DNA of 54,975 bases from SG8-32-3 sp964514055. GTDB taxonomy: Archaea > Thermoproteota > Bathyarchaeia > Bathyarchaeales > Bathycorpusculaceae. Both the position numbers and the translations under genes were made by a program. Shown piece after piece: positions 14,755-21,474 of this stretch (position 1 is the first letter of the stretch; every line of letters begins with the position of its first letter). The notes below the pieces were generated by a model that was given only the letters and a program-made list of their open reading frames with translations, was not told the DNA's origin and searched no databases. The stretch lies in the NCBI GenBank assembly GCA_964514055.1, contig CAZEPB010000010.1, positions 1 to 54,975 on the forward strand, read 5' to 3'.

Positions 14755-16035
14755 TCAGGTCCAGAACAGAGACTCATCAAGTTCATTGTCATTGCTAGCC
14801 GTTAGTGCGTCTCCATTCTCTAACCCCTCTTCTTTTTCGGGTTCGGTTTTGAGTTTGCCTCTATGAATTGGTGTTTCTAAATCTCCTTTATCAACCCAAA
14901 ACAAGAATTTCAGAACCTTAAACCACGAGCGATAACTCGACTGTTTAGCTTTCGTTCTCATAGCTAAAATATAGGGGTCACTTTGTTTAGGGGTTTGGGT
15001 CTTTCGCAGTTTAGGCTTAAGCATGCGCGGTTTGCCTTTCCTTGTGTACTCTGGGATTACGATTTCTGGGTTTGTCTTTCCATCAAGATAAATCCAATGT
15101 CGCTTAGGCAAATGCTGAATCCTAGTTCTATAATGCTTCGGAATCTGTGAGCGTATTTTCCTTAGGCTATTTTCACCTAAAGTCAAGCCTATTAGCGGTC
15201 GCAAGCGTTCGACGGCACGAGTCGAAATATCAGCCAATCTTTGCCCGATTCCCATGTAATGGATAAATGCATCGCTTCTGGATTGGGTAAACATAGTCAT
15301 AAGGTTTAAACTGTTAACCATCGAGTATGTTCCTAGGCTGTTCTGAAGCTCCTCTAGGCATATTAGAAAATGATGGTTGTATTCTGGATTCTGCTCCATC
15401 TGTTTCTCTTGGAAATCGTAGATAACTTTTAGAACTTCACTCTCAAAATTTTTTATGCGTCTTCCGTCCTTGTATTTTATCTCGAACAAAAGATTCTGTT
15501 TAGACCTTAGCAAATCCTCAAACCATTCGTTATTAATGTACTTCCATTTTCCGTTAATCGGAACAATCGGGTTGAAGTCTGCTGTGCCCACTTTAACGTA
15601 GTTTATTTTCCCGAATTTGCGTCTCCAAACCGTGCTAGGGCTTAGAACAATAACGGTCATGTTTGGGTCTTTCATGGCTTCCTTTGCCAACGTGAAAGCA
15701 GTATAAGATTTTCCGTGACCGCTCTCGGCGACAAGGATTAAGCCTAGGTGTTCTTTTACGTCACGGATTATCCTTGAGAATATGGAACCATCAAGCTCTT
15801 TTTCCAAAGTTTTCTGCGAATAAACAACCCTTTCGTTGAACCCTTCCCATTCTGCAAGGTTGGTTTCTGGGTTACGCATCAGCTCGCTTTGTGCCGCGCT
15901 GAGATAACCGCCTTCGCGTAACTCCTCAATCTCAGGCGTAATTTCTCCAAGATGACCGCAACCATTTCGAAATTGGTCATGCATCCACAACTCGATTGCT
16001 TTCTCGATAATCTTGTCCTTTGTCGGTGTTGTCAA
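14755..16035 (-). CDS. P-loop ATPase of the HerA/FtsK (VirD4-like) superfamily
   Basis: A 426-residue protein with Walker A AESGHGKS at residues 103-110, preceded by the hydrophobic strand HLGLILV; Walker B HFLICLEEL at 222-230 with the catalytic glutamate; and the downstream MGIGQRLADISTRAVERLRPLIGLTL segment typical of HerA/FtsK/VirD4 pumps (sensor glutamine and arginine finger region). The C-terminal ~90 residues are basic and variable. Such enzymes move DNA, for conjugative transfer, genome packaging or segregation; which one cannot be told. TTG 16035 has GGGAG seven bases upstream. It is divergent from parB across a 202-base promoter region. No other transfer or capsid gene was recognised nearby. 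Confidence 0.8.
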   Translation of the reverse strand: MTTPTKDKIIEKAIELWMHDQFRNGCGHLGEITPEIEELREGGYLSAAQSELMRNPETNLAEWEGFNERVVYSQKTLEKELDGSIFSRIIRDVKEHLGLILVAESGHGKSYTAFTLAKEAMKDPNMTVIVLSPSTVWRRKFGKINYVKVGTADFNPIVPINGKWKYINNEWFEDLLRSKQNLLFEIKYKDGRRIKNFESEVLKVIYDFQEKQMEQNPEYNHHFLICLEELQNSLGTYSMVNSLNLMTMFTQSRSDAFIHYMGIGQRLADISTRAVERLRPLIGLTLGENSLRKIRSQIPKHYRTRIQHLPKRHWIYLDGKTNPEIVIPEYTRKGKPRMLKPKLRKTQTPKQSDPYILAMRTKAKQSSYRSWFKVLKFLFWVDKGDLETPIHRGKLKTEPEKEEGLENGDALTASNDNELDESLFWT

Positions 16036-16237
16036 TATTCTTCTCCCTAATCTAATAAAATAGCGGTTCTGCCTAATAAATCTCTACGTTTTATGGTTTT
16101 TTGCCAAAAATAGGCATGACCATGCCCTAAAAAAGGAAATTAACCCCTACATAAGGGCGATTTCTTCTTAGAATAATGCTTTGAAGAAGCAATAGCAAAA
16201 ATCAAATATAGCCTAACTTATACTTTGATAGAAGGCG
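16036..16237. promoter_or_regulatory. Divergent promoter between the ATPase and parB, with palindromic operator
   Basis: GGCATGACCATGCC (16113-16126) is a perfect 6-2-6 inverted repeat in the middle of the region, a plausible operator or parS-like site. ATTAGGC-type half sites occur at about 16063-16070 and 16211-16217, reversed. AAATATAG at about 16203-16210 is a TATA element 28-35 bases before the parB ATG, implying a leaderless start. On the minus strand GGGAGAAG precedes the ATPase TTG. Confidence 0.5.
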
Positions 16238-17089
16238 ATGGATTTGGCACAAGTTGCAGAAATACCTTTAGAAAAACTATACGTAGGAAAAATGAATGTG
16301 AGAGGCGAGGCAGGAGACATAACCGAATTAACTAGGTCTATAGAGGCAGAAGGGGTTCTCCAACCCATTCTTGTGAGACCAGTGGGGGAAAGGTTTGAAA
16401 TTGTTGTCGGTTCACGTCGTTTTGCTGCTTCAAAAGCTGCGGGATTGAAATCAATTCCAGCAATTGTAAGAGAAATGGATGACAATGAGTCCATTGTCGC
16501 TTCGTTGACTGAAAACATTCAAAGGGGAGATATAGAACCTGAAGAAGAAGCGAAAGCCTACAAAACTCTTGTAAGCATTTTTGGTAGCACAAGAAAAGTG
16601 GCAGAGAAAGTAGGTGTTGACCAGAGTCGAGTTGTTAGAACGATGCAGGTACTTGAATTAATACCACAACTGCAAAAGAAAGTGATGCGTTACGCATCAA
16701 AGAAGGATAGAGAAAAAGCAGAAGCCATACCTTTTGAGCACGCAACTATGATTGCGGAAGCACTTAGAACTGAAGAGATTAAACGTCTTCCTGAGCAAGA
16801 AAAGAAGGCAAAGCAAATAGAAATTGCGAAGGCTATTGCGCCTTTGCGTCAGTTTGAGGCTCGGAAGGTTGTTGACCGTGTCAAGATGTTTCCTGAGAAG
16901 CCGATTGAAGTAGTAAAAGAAGAAGCTCTTGCTTCTGAGAGTGGCGTAGCTATGCGAGTGTATTTCATTCCGAAGCTTGCGAGAGTCTTGTCCAAAGCTG
17001 CTGAAGACAGAGGAATGAGTATGGAGGAACTTGTGCCCATCGCCGTTGAAGAATGGCTAAAACAGGTGGGCTATAGTGACATGGGTTGA
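16238..17089 (+). CDS. ParB/Spo0J/Noc-family protein without ParA partner
   Basis: 283 residues. The ParB N-terminal nuclease-like/CTPase domain is clear: IPLEKLYVG, LTRSIEAEGVLQPILVRP, GSRRFAASKAAG (box II, residues 58-69) and LTENIQRGDIEPEEEAKAY (ENIQR motif, 92-96). A helix-turn-helix follows (STRKVAEKVGVDQSRVVRTMQVL, ~117-139). The C-terminal half is helical and ends with a ~60-residue domain unlike the bacterial dimerisation domain. ParB proteins bind parS, load as CTP-dependent clamps and with ParA segregate DNA; no ParA-type ATPase is in the window, so the partner may be the divergent HerA-like ATPase or absent. The next gene overlaps its end by 14 bases. Confidence 0.88.
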   Translation: MDLAQVAEIPLEKLYVGKMNVRGEAGDITELTRSIEAEGVLQPILVRPVGERFEIVVGSRRFAASKAAGLKSIPAIVREMDDNESIVASLTENIQRGDIEPEEEAKAYKTLVSIFGSTRKVAEKVGVDQSRVVRTMQVLELIPQLQKKVMRYASKKDREKAEAIPFEHATMIAEALRTEEIKRLPEQEKKAKQIEIAKAIAPLRQFEARKVVDRVKMFPEKPIEVVKEEALASESGVAMRVYFIPKLARVLSKAAEDRGMSMEELVPIAVEEWLKQVGYSDMG

Positions 17090-17795
17090 ACGTGCACTTA
17101 AAGAAACTTCCAAATTTGTTGGTTATTTTCCAACACCTCAATTTTGGACTATTATTGACCTCTGGAAAGAGGAAGAAGTAAGAAAGCAAATACAAATTTT
17201 GAAACTTAAATGCTTGCGGGGAGCAATGAAAAGCAAAAATGTGCTGACTCCGCTTCCATACATTGAAGTTACCGCTTTAGATGTAAAGACTGTTTGCATC
17301 GATTATGATTATGTTAGACATGGCGACTTGGACATCGATAGGTTATGTAGGGGAGTTGGTGAACAAGGCGTTAAAGAGTTGGTTGTTGAAACCCTTAGAG
17401 TCAAGATTCCTCGTGATTTGTTTTCTAAGGAGATTGATGAAGAAGCAGAAATTGACCAATGGCAAACAGGGAAATTCTTAGTTGCTACATTTCACCGTAC
17501 GAAAGCAATACTTGACGGAAAGTTTAGAGAAGAAATAATGAAACATGCAAAAGATTGGATAGAACTTGGTGGCAAAGTCAGTTCTTTAGACTTAACGTCC
17601 TTGCGAGAAGCAAGATACTGGCGTAGAAGAGGAAATTATGGAACCTATGATGTGCATTATAATCCTCGCATAATAGTTTGTACGATGAAAGCTCTTGACC
17701 CTTTTGGCACACTTGGAAGATGGAGAGAATATAAAAAGAAGAAAGGTACTGTATGGTCACTATCAGGAGACTATAGCATAAAAGAGGGAAGATGA
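17076..17795 (+). CDS. Unknown ParB-linked protein, 239 aa
   Basis: Starts at GTG 17076 inside the end of parB, so it is translationally coupled to it. Soluble alpha/beta protein with no recognised family: an N-terminal helical part (FPTPQFWTIIDLWKEEE), a strand-rich centre (YIEVTALDVKTVCIDYDYV), and a tyrosine- and arginine-rich C-terminus (REARYWRRRGNYGTYDVHY). The consistent overlap with parB suggests a shared role in partition or regulation of the element. No signal peptide or membrane segment. Confidence 0.68.
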   Translation: MTWVERALKETSKFVGYFPTPQFWTIIDLWKEEEVRKQIQILKLKCLRGAMKSKNVLTPLPYIEVTALDVKTVCIDYDYVRHGDLDIDRLCRGVGEQGVKELVVETLRVKIPRDLFSKEIDEEAEIDQWQTGKFLVATFHRTKAILDGKFREEIMKHAKDWIELGGKVSSLDLTSLREARYWRRRGNYGTYDVHYNPRIIVCTMKALDPFGTLGRWREYKKKKGTVWSLSGDYSIKEGR

Positions 17796-17796
17796 A

Positions 17797-18030
17797 ATGG
17801 AATTAATGGTTAAGGAAAACAAATTTTACATGCTGATGGAAAAAGCACCAAAAAATGAAATCCGAATCTATGATGAAATGAAACCAGCAATAGCAAAGAT
17901 TAAGAGTTCGCTGAAAAGTGGCGTGAAATCGGAAAATATTGAATTGTTAAGCGTTGAAGTAAAAGGAGAGAAGTTTGAAATCAAGACAATATCTTGGGAC
18001 TTTATAGCCACCGAACTAATAAAAGACTAA
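17797..18030 (+). CDS. Unknown small protein, 77 aa, third gene of the parB operon
   Basis: ATG 17797 lies one base after the previous stop, with GAGGGA in the end of that gene. The protein is lysine-rich with an alternating helix-strand pattern (FYMLMEKAPKNEIRIYDEM, ENIELLSVEVKGEKFEIKTI). It could be a small accessory or antitoxin-like protein; no family recognised. A 107-base gap with a new promoter follows. Confidence 0.62.
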   Translation: MELMVKENKFYMLMEKAPKNEIRIYDEMKPAIAKIKSSLKSGVKSENIELLSVEVKGEKFEIKTISWDFIATELIKD

Positions 18031-18087
18031 ACCATTAAACCATAGTCATGTGCTCGGTAACTTTTCTATCCGAAGCTTTTTCACAAC

Positions 18088-18100
18088 CTTTTAAATCCGA
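18088..18100 (+). promoter_or_regulatory. TATA element of the methyltransferase-nuclease gene
   Basis: ACCTTTTAAATCC lies about 40 bases before GTG 18138. A GAGGT ribosome-binding site follows, seven bases before the start. This separates the restriction-modification gene from the parB operon. Confidence 0.45.
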
Positions 18101-18137
18101 CAACAACTTTATTGAACCCTAAACAGAGGTTTACTTA

Positions 18138-20075
18138 GTGTCCGTCAACAAACTCGTCTTCGGCAGTAGCGAAAACATGAAGGAATTAGCCGACAAAAGC
18201 GTTCACTTAGTCGTGACAAGCCCGCCGTATTTCAACGCCCCTTTTGACTATCCAGACCTTTTTGACAGCTACGAAGACTTTCTGAAAATGATTCGCAACA
18301 TGGCAAAGGAGCTGAGAAGGGTTCTTGATAACGGAAGAATAGCTTGTTTTGTCGTTGATGATACCCTGATTGACGGAAGCAAATTTCCAGTCGTAGCAGA
18401 CATAACGAAAGTGTTTGTTGAAGAAGGATTCAAATATCGAGATAAAATAATCTGGGTCAAACCCGAAGGCTACATTAGGATAAGCCGCAGAAGCGGCGTT
18501 TTGATTCAGCATCCTTACCCGATGTATTACTATCCCGACAATCTGCAAGAAACCATTCTCATTTTCCAGAACGGAAACTTTGACTATTCCTCGATTCCAG
18601 AAAAGAAGAGAAAGGAATCGAAAATAGATTTGGAAGAATGGAATAAGGGAAAGTGGTATTTGACAGTTTGGAACATAACGAACGTTTTGCCTTTCGCTAA
18701 CAGACTTGAAAAGGGCATTGCCGCCTTTCCAGACGAGATTCCTTATCGCCTAATCAAGCTTTTTTCCTATAAAGGCGAAACCGTTTTGGACCCTTTCATG
18801 GGTTCTGGAACCACGTTGAAAGTCGCCTTAGAACTTGGCAGAAATACCGTAGGTTATGAAATCGACATAGAACTGTTGGATACTGTAAAAGAAAAATTGG
18901 GGATAGGAAAACAAGCAAGATTGTTTGACCCCCATCCCTTCGATGTTATAGTCAGAGATGACGTGAAGCATTTAAGGACAGAATTACAAAGAAGGGTAAC
19001 TGGTGAAAAATTGAAGGACGTTACCGCCAAGATTACTGGAGTTGAATACACGCCCTACTTATGCAGGAAACTGCATACTTTCGATTTAAAGGATTTTGAG
19101 TCGGCTTTATCCAAAGAAGCCACTTTCATACTGAAGATTAGTGAAGAACAACGAATAGCGGTTAGCTGGTGGGTTTCTGCAAAAAGAACGCGGTCTTATC
19201 CCTATGCCCGCGTTTACGATTCACTTGATTTTTCTGGAAAAAGAGTAACCATAATTCCAATAGTCAAAGATGAAGGGGCAGACGGCGACAGAGACTTTCT
19301 TCAATGGGACACCGTTTCGTTAATGAGTTTGCTAGGCGTTTACGTGATTATTGGCTATTACCAAGATGCTGTGCCGAATTCCCGTTACCCGAATAAGATA
19401 ACAAGCCAACGCTACGACACCCAATACATACAGGGCGAAATCCAGAAACTTCTGTCCTATCAGTCTGACGCTCTGCACTGGAACCTTTCGCAATTGGAAA
19501 AAGCTGGCGAAATCGGAGAAAAAGCCATTGACTCATACACGCAGATTTCTAAGAAGGTTGGAGTCAGCATGCACTCGTTAGAATCAGCGAGGCATAGAAT
19601 CAAAAAGCTCCAAGAAGGCAAAGAAGCATTTCTCAATTTATCGAGAGATTTAGCCGAGAAAGCGCAGAAAAGGGAAAGCGTAACCAAACAACCGAAAGAA
19701 AAACTATCTGGAAACAAGGCTACAATAACAATCAAGAACTACCTTGGCGGCGAATACTTCTTCACTAGTGACGAATGCGCGATTAACGAAAACGACATTC
19801 TTCTTATTGAGGGAAAACACACTGCTGGAAAGAAGAAACTTCCCTCTCTAAACGACATAAAAGACGGGTTACTAAGGATGATTCTGCTTACAAATCTGCA
19901 AGACGTGAAAGTGAAAGACAAAGAGTATAATCCCGTGCCCATTCTGAAATTGACGACTGCAAAGGCAATAAACTTAGAAGCCATAAGTTGCGAAGAGAAA
20001 GAAAGGCTTGATTTGCTGAAAACGGAATCCAAAAAGAACGGCTTCAAAGTGCTTTTGAACAATCAATATCTGTAA
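18138..20075 (+). CDS. DNA methyltransferase (N6-adenine/N4-cytosine, beta order) fused to a probable restriction nuclease domain
   Basis: 645 residues. The first ~255 are an amino-methyltransferase in permuted beta order: motif IV TSPPY (27-31) precedes motif I DPFMGSGTT (218-226), followed by VGYEID. The other ~390 residues are not a target-recognition domain of usual size: KITGVEYTPYLCRKL, a strand-rich block RVTIIPIVKDEGADGDRDF (369-387), helical linkers, and a C-terminal alpha/beta part with ILLIEGKHTAGKKKLP (554-569), where E-x-K could be part of a PD-(D/E)xK site. The likely product is a single-chain restriction-modification enzyme, protecting the element or excluding competitors. The GTG start has GAGGT upstream. 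The nuclease assignment is inference; an alternative is a methyltransferase with accessory domains only. Confidence 0.8.
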   Translation: MSVNKLVFGSSENMKELADKSVHLVVTSPPYFNAPFDYPDLFDSYEDFLKMIRNMAKELRRVLDNGRIACFVVDDTLIDGSKFPVVADITKVFVEEGFKYRDKIIWVKPEGYIRISRRSGVLIQHPYPMYYYPDNLQETILIFQNGNFDYSSIPEKKRKESKIDLEEWNKGKWYLTVWNITNVLPFANRLEKGIAAFPDEIPYRLIKLFSYKGETVLDPFMGSGTTLKVALELGRNTVGYEIDIELLDTVKEKLGIGKQARLFDPHPFDVIVRDDVKHLRTELQRRVTGEKLKDVTAKITGVEYTPYLCRKLHTFDLKDFESALSKEATFILKISEEQRIAVSWWVSAKRTRSYPYARVYDSLDFSGKRVTIIPIVKDEGADGDRDFLQWDTVSLMSLLGVYVIIGYYQDAVPNSRYPNKITSQRYDTQYIQGEIQKLLSYQSDALHWNLSQLEKAGEIGEKAIDSYTQISKKVGVSMHSLESARHRIKKLQEGKEAFLNLSRDLAEKAQKRESVTKQPKEKLSGNKATITIKNYLGGEYFFTSDECAINENDILLIEGKHTAGKKKLPSLNDIKDGLLRMILLTNLQDVKVKDKEYNPVPILKLTTAKAINLEAISCEEKERLDLLKTESKKNGFKVLLNNQYL

Positions 20076-20079
20076 ATAA

Positions 20080-20604
20080 GTGACAGAAAAAAGCAACTAT
20101 GCAGTTTTATCGTCGGTGAAGGAAATGCAAAAAACATTTCAGGAAACCGATGAGAGAAAACCAAGAGAATTGTTGAAAGAAGTTTTGAGAAGAGCAAACA
20201 GTAAAGAAAAACAGGAATACGAGCAAATAAGCGATAGGCAAATTGCAATAGCGAAAAGGGTTCTCGCCATATTAGAAGAGTATGAGGAACTCGATGCGGA
20301 AAGCGAGAGAAACAAGCGTCCCGAAAGTACGCCAGTACCAGATGGCAAGCGTGTTGCTGCAATGTCTAGCGGAGAATTCAATGAATGGATTGAGCAAACC
20401 AGAAAGGAGTCTAATGAATCCTCTGCATGGAGGAGTAAGATAATGAAAATCATTACAGAGCAAGTAGCATTAATCAAGGAAACTCAAGACCTACTAATCG
20501 AATTTTGTGGTCTTGAAACAGATGAAAAATGGCTATTACTCTCGATAGCACTCAGAAGCCAGCCGAACCTAATGCGGTACATCGAAAGCGGCAACCCAAA
20601 ATGA
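20080..20604 (+). CDS. Unknown helical protein downstream of the R-M gene, 174 aa
   Basis: GTG 20080 follows the previous stop by four bases, so it is co-transcribed with the restriction-modification gene. It is highly charged and helical, with coiled stretches (PRELLKEVLRRANSKEKQEYEQ, QIAIAKRVLAILEEYEELD) and no known domain. It may be a specificity or control partner of the fusion enzyme, or cargo. It is the last gene clearly in the element; T7 at 20634-20640 is a likely terminator. Confidence 0.65.
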   Translation: MTEKSNYAVLSSVKEMQKTFQETDERKPRELLKEVLRRANSKEKQEYEQISDRQIAIAKRVLAILEEYEELDAESERNKRPESTPVPDGKRVAAMSSGEFNEWIEQTRKESNESSAWRSKIMKIITEQVALIKETQDLLIEFCGLETDEKWLLLSIALRSQPNLMRYIESGNPK

Positions 20605-20633
20605 ACAAAGACTAATAGAACTATCTTCCATCC

Positions 20634-20640
20634 TTTTTTT
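20634..20640 (+). terminator. Poly-T terminator
   Basis: A run of seven T on the plus strand 30 bases after the last element gene. Archaeal RNA polymerase terminates at such tracts. Confidence 0.5.
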
Positions 20641-20796
20641 AAGCGACTTCCGACTATAAAGAGAAACGGAGACAGGCAAAATGGGAAAACTAAATATCCG
20701 TTCTCCCAGCGACGGTTCTATAGAAATACCTGAACCCTAAAAACACTTGTTTTGTAGCCGTGCTAAAAGAGTAAGGCTTCTCTCACATTTGCACGG

Positions 20797-21027
20797 TTAG
20801 TATTTTTGGAAAATGCTGGTTGGTTCTTCTTCCTTTTTTCCTTTAAAATCGCATCCTCGCCTTGCCCATGCATTTTTCGCGTTAAAACTGAAGTCAAGTT
20901 TGGAACGCTCGCGTCTCTCTGACACACGTTTCGAGAAGCATGTGCTACAGTAAACAGGCTTGCCATCTTTAGGCTTGAAAGGCACTGTGGCGTTTTTTCC
21001 GCATTCATCGCATTTGATTTCAAACAT
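20797..21027 (-). CDS. Zinc-ribbon protein with CxxC...CxxC, 76 aa
   Basis: Small protein with KCDECGKNATVPFKPKDGKPVYCSTCF, two C-x2-C knuckles separated by 18 residues, a layout I associate with a common archaeal family of single zinc ribbons of unknown role. A basic tail follows (KRVSERRERSK). The ATG at 21027 is used here, but the only good ribosome-binding sequence, GAGGTGAT (read on minus, 21049-21056), lies 21 bases upstream, further than usual. It is convergent with the last element gene and probably marks the start of the host side. Confidence 0.7.
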   Translation of the reverse strand: MFEIKCDECGKNATVPFKPKDGKPVYCSTCFSKRVSERRERSKLDFSFNAKNAWARRGCDFKGKKEEEPTSIFQKY

Positions 21028-21056
21028 TCTTTTTGGGGGCGTGTAAAATCACCTCG

Positions 21057-21474
21057 GTTAGCGTTCCATTGAAATTGAAAAAAGAAATCATGTTAGCTCT
21101 ACAGGTTGAAGCTTAGCTTTAATTTCTGCGGAGATAAACTTATTCCTTTTTTCAATGCAGCCTAAAAACTAAGCGTTAAATTTAAATCTGTTGTACAAAA
21201 AAGGAGAAAATTGAAGCTGTTTCGATTTGTTCCATTGTATTCTTCGTCCTTCTAGGACCACTTATTTCTGTGGAGCCTGTTGCTAAACCAGGTTAGAGCT
21301 ACACTTTTTTTATTATTGCAAGGAAGCTACGCATTGTTAAACGTCCTAACAGTTATCTAGTGTAAAAAACAGCGTTTTGAGGAAAAACCACAAGCGGCAT
21401 AAATAATAAATATAACAGTGTGTTAAATATAAACATCCGAAATTTTTCGGAAAAAATTAAGGAGAAGAGAAATT
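21057..21474. promoter_or_regulatory. Intergenic/promoter region of the secreted PQQ-propeller gene
   Basis: No gene seen. AATAAATATAAC at about 21403-21414 and GTTAAATATAAAC at about 21422-21434 are candidate TATA elements. The palindrome CCGAAATTTTTCGG (21437-21450) sits just downstream, followed by GGAG ten bases before the TTG start. Two weak hairpins (CCAC/GTGG at about 21259-21274 and CCTG/CAGG at about 21277-21293) lie further upstream. Confidence 0.45.

Noticed and set aside
14592..14805. Short frames on both strands at the end of the large non-coding region
   Set aside because: The two strands give overlapping 60-66-codon frames of poor composition without ribosome-binding sites; the region is better explained as repeat-rich control DNA.
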